A DNA stretch of 15,266 nt from Spirochaetia bacterium (lineage in GTDB: Bacteria; Spirochaetota; Spirochaetia; Treponematales; Breznakiellaceae): NCBI GenBank assembly GCA_026002265.1, contig BOBG01000048.1:1-15266 (forward strand), read 5' to 3'. The first letter of the stretch is position 1. Each line of letters begins with the position of its first letter. Both the position numbers and the translations under genes were made by a program. The notes beneath the pieces were generated by a model that had not been told where the DNA came from, made no database searches, and worked only from the letters and a program-made list of their open reading frames with translations. This document shows, in pieces, positions 6,453 through 13,964 of this stretch.

Positions 6453-7397
6453 ATGTCCAGTAAAAGGAAAATCGCCATTATTGGAGTCGGCCATGTGGGA
6501 TCAACAACAGCCTATACTGTTGCAATGCAAGGGCTTGTTGATGAATTGGTGTTGATCGATACTAATGAAAAAAAGGCTGAAGGAGAGGCTTTTGATATTG
6601 AAGATGCACGCGCAGGGCTTCCGGTACAGCTCAAGGTTCATATAAATGATTATGCACAAACAACTGATTGTGAAATTGCGGTTATTTCAGCCGGTCCTCT
6701 TCCCCGGCCCGATCAAAGCCGGCTTGATACCCTTGGTGACGGCGTGAAAATTATTGATGATATTGTTCCGCACTTGCTTGGCAACGGTTTTAAGGGAATC
6801 ATAGTTGACATCAGCAATCCATGCGATGTGATGACTCATTACCTCTGGAAAAAAACCGGGTTTCCCGTTAATCGTGTGTTTGGTACTGGAACCGGACTTG
6901 ACTCGCTCCGGTTGCGGAGCATCGTGGGGAAAGTTTTTACTATTGCACCAGAGAGTGTTGAAGGTTATGTTCTGGGTGAGCATGGGGATTCTCAGATTGT
7001 ACCATGGTCACAAGTTCGAGTTCGGGGTAAAACAGTGCCGGAATTGATTGCAGACAATGAGAAATACCGGCAGATTGATCTTACACAGCTTGCCAGTCAA
7101 ATATCCTACCGCGGGTGGGCTGTGTTGTTGAGCAAAGGCTCGACCATGTATGGGATCGCAACAGCGACCGCGGCCATTATCCGGGCGGTTTTAAATGATG
7201 AAAACCGGATTCTTCCAGTTTCTGCCGCACTTTCCGGCGAGTACGGACAGCGGGGTCTGCATATTGGAGTTCCGGCCGTCATTGGGCGTAACGGAATCCG
7301 TGACATCATTGAATTGCACCTGAACGATGAAGAAGCGTCCGGTTTTGCCCATTCTGCCGATGTTATTAAGTCGTATATCGCAAAAATTGGAGTCTAA
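6453..7397 (+). CDS. L-lactate / L-2-hydroxyacid dehydrogenase family enzyme
   Basis: A 314-residue NAD-dependent dehydrogenase of the lactate/malate superfamily. Visible are the Rossmann motif GVGHVGS (11-17), the NAD-selecting acidic residue in LIDTNEKK (D36), the substrate Arg in SRLD (R90), the SNPCD turn (N122), GTGTGLDSLRLR with D150 and R153, and catalytic GEHGD (H177). The specificity position that is Gln in lactate and Arg in malate dehydrogenases aligns with P84 (PLPRPDQSR), so the substrate is probably not plain pyruvate or oxaloacetate. L-2-hydroxyisocaproate-type enzymes acting on branched or aromatic 2-oxo acids are the likely relatives. ATG 6453 has GGAAGAG at 6441-6447; an upstream extension to 6387 has no such site. 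It is the first gene of a four-gene operon and abuts an aminotransferase with no gap, suggesting a joint amino-acid to hydroxy-acid pathway. Confidence 0.85.
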   Translation: MSSKRKIAIIGVGHVGSTTAYTVAMQGLVDELVLIDTNEKKAEGEAFDIEDARAGLPVQLKVHINDYAQTTDCEIAVISAGPLPRPDQSRLDTLGDGVKIIDDIVPHLLGNGFKGIIVDISNPCDVMTHYLWKKTGFPVNRVFGTGTGLDSLRLRSIVGKVFTIAPESVEGYVLGEHGDSQIVPWSQVRVRGKTVPELIADNEKYRQIDLTQLASQISYRGWAVLLSKGSTMYGIATATAAIIRAVLNDENRILPVSAALSGEYGQRGLHIGVPAVIGRNGIRDIIELHLNDEEASGFAHSADVIKSYIAKIGV

Positions 7398-8561
7398 ATG
7401 CAAAATTTGAGTGCCCGGACCGCGGGTTTCACCGATTCTGTCATCAGACGTATGACAAGGATTTCATTACAGTACAACGCAATAAATCTTTCACAGGGCT
7501 TTCCGGATTTTGATCCGCCGGCCGCAATCAGTACGCGACTTGCGGAAATTGCCGGATCCGGCCCCCACCAGTATGCAATCACCTGGGGAGCGCAGAATTT
7601 CCGAGAGGCATTGGCACAGAAGCAGCGCACTTTTACCGGTTTGCCCATAGACCCGGATAAAGAAATTGTCGTCACCTGCGGCAGTACAGAAGCTATGATG
7701 GTGGCGATGCTTACAGTGAGCAATCCGGGTGATAAAGTGATCGTATTTTCGCCATTTTACGAAAATTACAGTGCCGATGCAATTTTGGCTGGCGCCGAAC
7801 CAATCTATGTTCCGCTCAATCCTCCTGAATTCCGGTTTGATCCGGATGTGCTTGAAGCTGCCTTTAAACAGCACCCTAAAGCACTTATTTTGTGTAATCC
7901 ATCAAACCCCTGCGGCCGGGTTTTCAGCCGGGCAGAGTTGGACATTATCGCTGTATATGCTAAAAAATACGATACATACATTATAACCGATGAAGTGTAC
8001 GAGCATATTGTTTACACGCCGCATACTCACACCTATTTTGCAACGCTTCCGGGAATGTTTGAGCGCACCATTTCGTGCAGTTCTCTTTCAAAAAGCTATT
8101 CTATTACCGGTTGGAGACTTGGCTACATCATTGCACCGGAACGAATCGTTGAAACTGCAAAAAAAGTACATGATTTTCTCACGGTCGGCGCGGCCGCTCC
8201 GCTTCAAGAAGCTGCCATTATCGGTCTGCATTTTCCGTCCTCTTATTATTATGATCTTGCAAATGTATACACTGAAAAGCGGAATCTCTTTATAAAAGGT
8301 TTATCCGATGCCGGTATTCCGCATATTATTCCGGAGGGCGCCTATTATGTGCTCGCAGATATATCGGAATACCATTACGAAAGCGATGTGCAATTTTGCG
8401 AGGACCTTGCCCGGAACATCGGAGTCGCTGCGGTGCCAGGATCGAGTTTTTTTAAAACACCGGTGAATCACTTGATACGGTTTCACTTTGCCAAAAAAAA
8501 TGAGACACTGATCGAAGCGCTGAACCGGCTTGATCTGATGAAAAAGCTGAAACATTTCTAA
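7398..8561 (+). CDS. PLP-dependent class I aminotransferase (kynurenine/methionine aminotransferase-like)
   Basis: A 387-residue fold-type I aminotransferase. It has the NLSQGFPDFDPP signature (30-41) typical of the kynurenine/glutamine-transaminase-K and YbdL methionine aminotransferase branch. Other landmarks are CNPSNPCG (N170), TDEVYE (D198, Y201), the Schiff-base lysine in SLSKSYSITGWRLGY (K232), R240 for the phosphate and R361 (LIRFHF) for the substrate carboxylate. All key residues are present, so it should be active in the cytoplasm, moving amino groups from aromatic, methionine-like or branched amino acids to a 2-oxo acid. The start codon follows the dehydrogenase stop immediately, with GGAG at 7389-7392 inside the upstream gene, so translation is probably coupled. 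Next to a hydroxyacid dehydrogenase, it likely feeds 2-oxo acids to that enzyme. Confidence 0.9.
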   Translation: MQNLSARTAGFTDSVIRRMTRISLQYNAINLSQGFPDFDPPAAISTRLAEIAGSGPHQYAITWGAQNFREALAQKQRTFTGLPIDPDKEIVVTCGSTEAMMVAMLTVSNPGDKVIVFSPFYENYSADAILAGAEPIYVPLNPPEFRFDPDVLEAAFKQHPKALILCNPSNPCGRVFSRAELDIIAVYAKKYDTYIITDEVYEHIVYTPHTHTYFATLPGMFERTISCSSLSKSYSITGWRLGYIIAPERIVETAKKVHDFLTVGAAAPLQEAAIIGLHFPSSYYYDLANVYTEKRNLFIKGLSDAGIPHIIPEGAYYVLADISEYHYESDVQFCEDLARNIGVAAVPGSSFFKTPVNHLIRFHFAKKNETLIEALNRLDLMKKLKHF

Positions 8562-8582
8562 ACAAAATAAAGGGTTGACTAA

Positions 8583-9854
8583 TTGACGCAGCAAAAGATC
8601 GATATAGTGCTTAATAAATATTTTGATGCTCCGGTTCGTGATAGTGTGTGGGGACATATCTATTTACGGCCTGCATTTGAATCTATCACTGGTTCTATCC
8701 CTTTTATGCGTCTGCACCGGATTTTTCAGCTTGGACCCACGTTTTATGTGTATCCGGGTGCGACTCATACCCGTGCTGCCCACTCGATTGGAGTCTATGG
8801 ACTGGCGCGGCGCCTTCTCCAAAATCTCGCGGAGCGGGGAGCCGGTGAATGGCTGAGCGAAGTTGGTGTGACTTCTTTTCTCTGCGCGGCACTGCTTCAT
8901 GATGCCGGACATTTTCCTTACACTCATTCTCTTAAGGAGTTAGCGCTCCGGACTCATGAATCATTGACCGGTGATATTATTACTGCGGAACCGTTGAGGA
9001 GTCTTATTGGGGCTGCTGGAGCGGATCCGGACATGGCTGCGGCTATTGTGGATATGGATTTACCGGATCATGGAAATGCCGAGCTGCGTTTTTACCGGAA
9101 ATTGCTCTCCGGAACTCTTGATCCGGATAAATTGGATTATCTCAACCGGGACGCATTGTACTGCGGAGTGCCGTACGGGTTGCAGGATGTGGATTTTATT
9201 CTGTCGCAAGTACATCCGGATCAGGAATACGGACTGCGTTTGGATCCGCCCGGAAAATCGAGTGTTGAAGCGCTTCTGTTTGCAAAATATTTAATGTACA
9301 AAAATGTTTACTGGCATAAATCGGTCCGGTGTGCGACTGCCATGATCAAAAAAGCTCTTGTGTACGGACTGCAATCCGGTGCCATTGGTGCAGATGAATT
9401 GTATGGACTCGATGATCAGGAGCTTTTTGCGCTGTTGGCAAAGCATCACGGTCCATTTTTTGAGTTAGGGGCGCGGGTCCGGAATGGGCAGTTTTATACG
9501 ACACTCGCTGAAGTGCCGTTTGAGCCGGATCTGTCGGATATTCCGGAACGATCTTTATGCGAGGCAATGCTTGCGGAATCCTTTTCTCAAAAAACCGGGA
9601 AACCAGTGCATCCGGCTGAAGTTATCATTGATGTGCCGGGTAAGGTGAATTTTGAGACAAATCTACAGTTGACGGCTGGATCTCTAATCATTCCGGGTGT
9701 TTTTGAACATGAAAGCGTGCATACTTTTGAAAAAAGCCTCGAAGTGCTTCGGGTCTTTGTGGAACCGGCGCTTGCGGAGTCCCTCGCCGGCATTGCTATT
9801 CAAGATATTTTGTACTCTTCACTTTTTCTCAAAAAACCGGTAGCATCTCCATGA
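8583..9854 (+). CDS. HD-domain phosphohydrolase (dGTPase/SAMHD1-like)
   Basis: A 423-residue metal-dependent phosphohydrolase. Metal ligands can be traced: H67 in AAHSIGVYGLA (the usual HSLG motif), H106-D107 in LLHDAGHFPYTHSLK, and D185 in LDPDKLDYLNRD. YPGATHTRAAHS and DxDKLDYLxRD are typical of the SAMHD1/YwfO-like branch that hydrolyses nucleoside triphosphates, although many members are uncharacterised. It starts at TTG 8583 with AAAGGG about 8 bases upstream; no better ATG lies near the fold start. The gene is 21 nt after the aminotransferase and 6 nt before the ABC ATPase. Its role in this operon is not clear from sequence: dNTP hydrolysis or turnover of a nucleotide signal are the options. 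Confidence 0.85.
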   Translation: MTQQKIDIVLNKYFDAPVRDSVWGHIYLRPAFESITGSIPFMRLHRIFQLGPTFYVYPGATHTRAAHSIGVYGLARRLLQNLAERGAGEWLSEVGVTSFLCAALLHDAGHFPYTHSLKELALRTHESLTGDIITAEPLRSLIGAAGADPDMAAAIVDMDLPDHGNAELRFYRKLLSGTLDPDKLDYLNRDALYCGVPYGLQDVDFILSQVHPDQEYGLRLDPPGKSSVEALLFAKYLMYKNVYWHKSVRCATAMIKKALVYGLQSGAIGADELYGLDDQELFALLAKHHGPFFELGARVRNGQFYTTLAEVPFEPDLSDIPERSLCEAMLAESFSQKTGKPVHPAEVIIDVPGKVNFETNLQLTAGSLIIPGVFEHESVHTFEKSLEVLRVFVEPALAESLAGIAIQDILYSSLFLKKPVASP

Positions 9855-9860
9855 GGTGCA

Positions 9861-11447
9861 ATGGTGACCGATGAGCCGCTTCTACAGTTGAAAAACGTTT
9901 CAAAGGATTTTTATGGTACGACTGTTCTCTCCGGGGTGAATTTTTCGGTAAACCGGGGCGAAATTGTGTGTCTTGTCGGTGAAAACGGCGCGGGAAAAAC
10001 AACGTTGATGCATATCATCTTTGGGATGCCGGATATCAGCAGTACGGGCGGCTACGGCGGCGAGGTGTATTTTGCCGGAAAACCTGTTTCATTCAAAAGC
10101 CCTTTTGACGCGCTTGATGCCGGAATCGCGCTTGTGCATCAAGAATTTTCCTTAATACCCGGATTTACTGCGTCTGAAAATATTGCACTCAACCGGGAAC
10201 CGGTTAAACCCAACCTCGGCTCGCTGATTTTTGGGAACCGGCTCGCAACTTTGAAACGGGACGAGATGACTGAACGGGCGGTGCGGGCAATCGCAAAACT
10301 CGGCGTCAGTATTTCGCCGGAAACGCTCGTTTCGGAGATGCCGGTTGGACACAAACAATTTGCCGAAATCGCACGGGAGATCAGCCGCGATCAGGTACAA
10401 CTGCTCGTTCTCGATGAGCCGACCGCGGTACTCACGGAAAGTGAAGCGGAAATTTTTCTGTCATCGATTCGGGTACTTGCGTCAGAGGGAATCGGGATTA
10501 TTTTTATTTCTCACCGGCTCCATGAAGTGACTTCGCTTGCGGACCGGATCGTGGTTCTTCGTGACGGTGCCGTGATTAAAAATGTTCAAAACGACCGGAT
10601 TGGCGTGCAGGATATTGCGACATGGATGGTCGGCCGGGATATGACTACGGCATCTGTACCGGTTGCAGCGCGTAAAGCTGAAGAATTTTCCGGTGAAATG
10701 CTCCATGTCGAACATTTATGGGTTGATATGCCCGGTGAAACGGTCCGTGATGTATCTTTTTCAGTCAAACCGGGTGAAATTTTTGGAATCGGGGGCTTGG
10801 CCGGACAGGGAAAATTGGGTATCCCAAATGGGATCATGGGACTCTTCACTGCCGGCGGAACTGTTGCGCTCGATTCAGCGCCGGTGGCTCTGGGGAATCC
10901 GGCCGCGGCACTCGGTGCTGGTATGGCCTTTGTCTCTGAAGATCGGCGCGGAGTTGGACTGCTCCTTGACGAAAGTCTGGATTGGAATATTGCCTTCGGA
11001 GTGATGCAGACAAAAGGTTTGTACCTTAAATCATACTGCGGCGGGCTGTTCCGGCTCCGGGACGAAAAGGCTATGCGGGAATTGGCCGAGGAATATATCA
11101 AAAAATTGGAGATAAAATGCACCGGTCCGCACCAGCAGGCAAAAGAGCTCTCCGGCGGCAACCAGCAAAAAATCTGTCTGGCCCGGGCCTTTGCTCTGAA
11201 TCCCCGGCTCCTTTTGGTGAGTGAACCTACGCGCGGCATTGATGTCGGGGCAAAGAAAATCGTCCTTGATACATTGCAGTGGTACAACCGGAACGCCGGC
11301 ATGACTATTGTTATGATCTCCAGTGAGTTAGAGGAGTTGCGTGCAATTTGCGACCGGATTGCCATTGTTGATGAGGGAAAAATTGCCGGTATTCTGCCGC
11401 CGACCGCACCGCTCACAGAATTTGGTCTGCTGATGGCCGGACAGTAA
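9861..11447 (+). CDS. Two-domain sugar-type ABC transporter ATP-binding protein (MglA/RbsA family)
   Basis: A 528-residue protein with two ABC cassettes in one chain, as in carbohydrate importers RbsA, MglA and XylG. Domain 1 has Walker A GENGAGKTT (40-48), a divergent signature MPVGHKQFAEIARE (160-173), Walker B LLVLDEPT (181-188) and switch His in ISHRL (H218). Domain 2 (about 281-528) has a degenerate Walker A, GLAGQGKLG (312-320), which is usual for this family, a canonical LSGGNQQK (430-437) and an altered Walker B, LLVSEPTRGID, with Ser where Asp is usual. It would power uptake of a sugar or nucleoside at the inner membrane. GAGG at 9853-9856 precedes ATG 9861. Permease and binding-protein genes normally adjoin such ATPases, but none is found downstream before the AT-rich island, nor upstream in the window. 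Confidence 0.88.
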   Translation: MVTDEPLLQLKNVSKDFYGTTVLSGVNFSVNRGEIVCLVGENGAGKTTLMHIIFGMPDISSTGGYGGEVYFAGKPVSFKSPFDALDAGIALVHQEFSLIPGFTASENIALNREPVKPNLGSLIFGNRLATLKRDEMTERAVRAIAKLGVSISPETLVSEMPVGHKQFAEIAREISRDQVQLLVLDEPTAVLTESEAEIFLSSIRVLASEGIGIIFISHRLHEVTSLADRIVVLRDGAVIKNVQNDRIGVQDIATWMVGRDMTTASVPVAARKAEEFSGEMLHVEHLWVDMPGETVRDVSFSVKPGEIFGIGGLAGQGKLGIPNGIMGLFTAGGTVALDSAPVALGNPAAALGAGMAFVSEDRRGVGLLLDESLDWNIAFGVMQTKGLYLKSYCGGLFRLRDEKAMRELAEEYIKKLEIKCTGPHQQAKELSGGNQQKICLARAFALNPRLLLVSEPTRGIDVGAKKIVLDTLQWYNRNAGMTIVMISSELEELRAICDRIAIVDEGKIAGILPPTAPLTEFGLLMAGQ

Positions 11448-11895
11448 CTTTTTTAAACAAAAACTGAATCAATCTTCAACATTCGACCTCAATGTCAAAT
11501 TAACTTACAAAGCAAATAAATTTATTGACAAAATCAAATAAAAAAGTATATAGTACTAGCGTCAACCTCCCGGCGCTGAAGGTGGACTGTTTGAATCGAG
11601 TAGCGCTCAAAAATTCCATAGGGAAAAATTTGTATGGATACTACTGTGTTGTACAGTATACCTCCACATTTTTATAGTCATTCTCTAATTCTTTCCCACA
11701 TATTATTTTTTCTCTTTCTCATACAGCCGGTCAGTCCGGCTATTGTCATATTAAAGAAGTTATGTGCAAGTTTTTTAGATGCGTGGGTTTTAAAAAATAT
11801 AGTTTTGATAAAATTGTGGGAATATTATATTCAAGTATCAAATTAGCTTACAAGCTATTTGAAAATAAATTTTTGCATTTAGAAAGGAGTGTATT
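11448..11895 (+). other. AT-rich non-coding stretch with hairpins
   Basis: No gene is supported here. A 70-codon open frame (11634-11846) is hydrophobic, has a weak ribosome site and shows no recognisable family, so I leave it uncalled. The stretch contains a strong promoter (11525-11554) and GGCGCT (11572 area) complementary to AGCGCT about 30 bases later. An AGCCGG/CCGGCT hairpin lies at 11725-11741. The region could be a long 5' leader for the gene at 11896. Confidence 0.5.
11525..11554 (+). promoter_or_regulatory. Strong sigma-70-type promoter
   Basis: A perfect TTGACA (11525-11530) is followed by TATATA (11547-11552, spacer 16) or TATAGT (11549-11554, spacer 18). Transcription would start near 11560 and read into 11896-13008, giving a leader of about 335 bases. 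Confidence 0.6.
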
Positions 11896-13008
11896 ATGAA
11901 GAAACTGACTTGTGAAATGTGTGGGAGTACTGATTTTTTAAAAGAGAATGGTGTATTTGTATGTCAGTCTTGCAGCACGAAGTATTCCGTTGAGGAAGCA
12001 AAAAGAATGATGAACGAAGGAACGGATACAGCCGTGGTCGCAGGAAATGCTGTGGCTAGAAACTCTGCCAAATTAGATAATTTATACAAAGTTGCTCGAA
12101 GGGCAAGAGAAGATGCTAATACTGAGCAGGCTCTTAAGTTTTATGAGCAACTCCAGTTAGAGGATCCGGATAATTGGGAACCGATTTTTTTTAACGCATA
12201 TTACTCTGCTATAAATGCATTAAATAATGATAAGCCGGGTGATTCTGTCAAAGTGGTAGGTGGCTCTGTTAGTTTAGGCGGAAATTATCGCAGTGGTATA
12301 ATACCTGCTATTAACTTTATTGGAAACTGTTTAGACAGAACATTTAATATTATAGAAAAAATACAAGAATATGACGAGCAAAAAACAGCAATCGATACTG
12401 TTAATGGTCATGTTGAGCATTTTTCTGCGAACATAAAAAATATTATTGAAAATGAATTCGAGCGTATGCTTAATGAGATCGAGAAATGGGGCGACAACGT
12501 TGAAGGTGGATTTATAAAAGGAAGCATTATGAGGAACAATAACGTTAATCAATCCATCCATATGAACAGTATGGTATCAGATTTGCTTACTTTAGTTCAA
12601 AAAAGAAAAAAAGGGATCGATGATCTTATTAAGAGACGCCATTTTGAAGAGTTTTGGACAGCAAATCAATCATTGAAAACTAGTCTTGAATCTGAGAAAA
12701 AAACTTTGACAGAGCAAATAGAGGTTCATAACAATGAAATCAAAGCAATTCCTGAAAAAACCGAAGGGTATGGCGAAATGCTTGAGCTTCAAAAGAAAGT
12801 TGAAAGTCTCACCTCAGAGAAAAAAGCTCTTGGTATTTTTAAGCTCAAAGAAAAGAAAGCCGTTCAGGGGCAGATAGATTCAACTAATAATGAGATTGCC
12901 CCAATCCAAGCACGTATAGATTCTGCCATAAGGGAAGTACAAAAAAATATTTCTTCACTACAAAGCAGAATAAATGACATTGATTCTGAACTAACAAAAC
13001 CTCGTTAA
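11896..13008 (+). CDS. Zinc-ribbon and coiled-coil protein of unknown function
   Basis: A 370-residue protein. Residues 1-30 form a TFIIB-like zinc ribbon with CxxC pairs C6/C9 and C23/C26 (MKKLTCEMCGSTDF, then FVCQSCSTKYS). A helical TPR-like piece follows (about 60-110, EQALKFYEQLQLEDPDNWE), then a Gly/Ser-rich segment (121-134). The last 110 or so residues are Lys/Glu-rich coiled coil. No signal peptide or membrane segment is visible, so it should be cytoplasmic. AAGGAG lies just before ATG 11896. Composition differs from the preceding operon: more A/T, and only two CCGG tetramers in 1.1 kb, whereas the aminotransferase gene has many. Proteins with this plan are common in Firmicutes and some treponemes and lack an assigned role. 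Horizontal acquisition is plausible but inferred. Confidence 0.8.
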   Translation: MKKLTCEMCGSTDFLKENGVFVCQSCSTKYSVEEAKRMMNEGTDTAVVAGNAVARNSAKLDNLYKVARRAREDANTEQALKFYEQLQLEDPDNWEPIFFNAYYSAINALNNDKPGDSVKVVGGSVSLGGNYRSGIIPAINFIGNCLDRTFNIIEKIQEYDEQKTAIDTVNGHVEHFSANIKNIIENEFERMLNEIEKWGDNVEGGFIKGSIMRNNNVNQSIHMNSMVSDLLTLVQKRKKGIDDLIKRRHFEEFWTANQSLKTSLESEKKTLTEQIEVHNNEIKAIPEKTEGYGEMLELQKKVESLTSEKKALGIFKLKEKKAVQGQIDSTNNEIAPIQARIDSAIREVQKNISSLQSRINDIDSELTKPR

Positions 13009-13406
13009 TCCTAATGTAAGTAAAAATAAAAAACCAGTATGCTGTGCCGGCAGTAGCCGGCTAAGGCTACGCCGCAGTTTTATTTTGCTAGAAAATGCTA
13101 CGTATTTCTTTATCGCAAAATAAAACCGTTATAAACGCCCGGAATGTTATGTGCCGTAAAAAATACAAGAAGTTCCGGAAGCCCGGCTGGCGGTGTGAAG
13201 GAACGTTTTGTATTTAGGTAAAATCAAGCGGAATTATCGTACATACATGGATTTAAAAAGCGATGAAAGTTTGAGAAAGACAATTCGGGTCAGCTGCTAG
13301 CGGTATCGATTCTAGAGGGGTAGAAGTACAAAAAAAGGCTTATGGCCAGCAAAATTCACGATATGGGTGAGATGTAGACTATAAGAAACCGCGTTAGGGA
13401 AAATTG
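13009..13406 (+). other. Gene-free region with two long inverted repeats
   Basis: No credible gene is present. GCCGGC-AGTA-GCCGGC at 13046-13061 forms a short GC hairpin. GTTTTATTTTGC at 13077-13088 pairs perfectly with GCAAAATAAAAC at 13115-13126, and AGAAA/TTTCT can pair inside its loop. AAATACAA + GTTCC (13161-13168, 13172-13176) pairs with GGAAC + TTGTATTT (13200-13204, 13208-13215). The first elements follow the zinc-ribbon gene and could terminate its transcript. The third could be a structured RNA or a mobile-element trace. A short open stretch around 13218-13299 encodes a charged peptide I do not recognise. Confidence 0.45.
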
Positions 13407-13595
13407 CCGGACGTCTTAAACCAATCATCAAACGTCTCAATCCGGTCACCGGATGTCTTATCCCGGTTTCCAAACGTCTTAATCTAATTATAAGATGCCT
13501 TAATCCTGACACCGGACGTCTTAATCTAGTTATCAGATGTTTCAATTCATTCTCCAAACGTCTTAAACTAATCATCAGATGCCTTAACCCTGACA
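13407..13595. repeat. 21-bp tandem repeat, nine copies
   Basis: Nine head-to-tail units of exactly 21 bases start at 13407 and step by 21 to 13595. The consensus is about (C/T)C(G/A)(G/A)A(C/T)G(C/T)CTTAA-CC--(A/T)(C/T)A. Neighbouring units differ, and units two apart are often closer, hinting at an older 42-bp unit. The last five bases recur as CCGGA at 13596 and run straight into the methyltransferase remnant. On the minus strand the units encode heptad peptides of the type GLRHL-- / -LRRL--, open for 94 codons from a GTG with no ribosome site. The plus frame of the remnant contains stops. Confidence 0.9.
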
Positions 13596-13955
13596 CCGGA
13601 ACTAATTCTTTATTATATTTACGCAGTCCTTCATTTACCTGCTTACTGGGAAAAATACCGGGAATTTTTGAAAATAGGCTTTCTCCGGATACCCTATCCA
13701 GAATATGCTGATGAATTCTGCCGGCTTGCCGGATATGGAGAAAAACTCCGTCATCTGTATTTATTGGAAGGAATCGAAGCAGACCCGGAATTAGCAGTTT
13801 TCTGCGGTTATCAGCCCACTCAGAAATGGTTAAAAGACCGTAAAGGCCGGATATTAAGCACCAGCAACATTTATCATTACCGTAAAATCATCGCCGCGCT
13901 CTCCGGCACAATAGCAATTCAAAAAGAAATTGACAATTCTAATATTGTACAGTAG
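13596..13955 (+). pseudogene. C-terminal remnant of a type ISP/IIG-like DNA methyltransferase
   Basis: The frame from 13596 reads PELILYYIYAVLHLPAYW, then EKYREFLKIGFLRIPYP, then EYADEFCRLAGYGEKLRHL and YLLEGIEADPELAVF. After that comes GYQPTQKWLKDRKGR with a C-terminal HYRKIIAALSGT segment. This order (YIYAVLHxPxYxxKYxEFLKxxFxRIPYP, then YGEKLRxLHLLE, then GYQPxQKWLKDRKGR) is the C-terminal specificity/tail region of large adenine-specific methyltransferases of type ISP and related restriction-modification enzymes. The catalytic NPPY domain and everything before it is absent. An internal deletion joins ELAVF directly to CGYQP, removing the beta-rich stretch usually between them. The start abuts the 21-bp repeat array. 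It is not expected to be functional. Confidence 0.75.
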
Positions 13956-13964
13956 AATTTTCCT

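Noticed and set aside
10586..11416. 276-codon open frame on the minus strand over the ABC ATPase
   Set aside because: The plus strand encodes a complete, motif-bearing ATPase; the antisense product is Ser/Pro/Arg-rich without a fold signature.
11634..11846. 70-codon hydrophobic open frame in the AT-rich leader
   Set aside because: Weak ribosome site, composition expected from AT-rich DNA and no recognisable family.
13407..13595. CRISPR array
   Set aside because: The units are contiguous 21-bp repeats without spacers.
13312..13596. 94-codon heptad-repeat gene on the minus strand
   Set aside because: GTG start without a ribosome site, a tail after the repeats with no pattern, and a frame produced by the 21-bp period. 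Kept as a property of the repeat.
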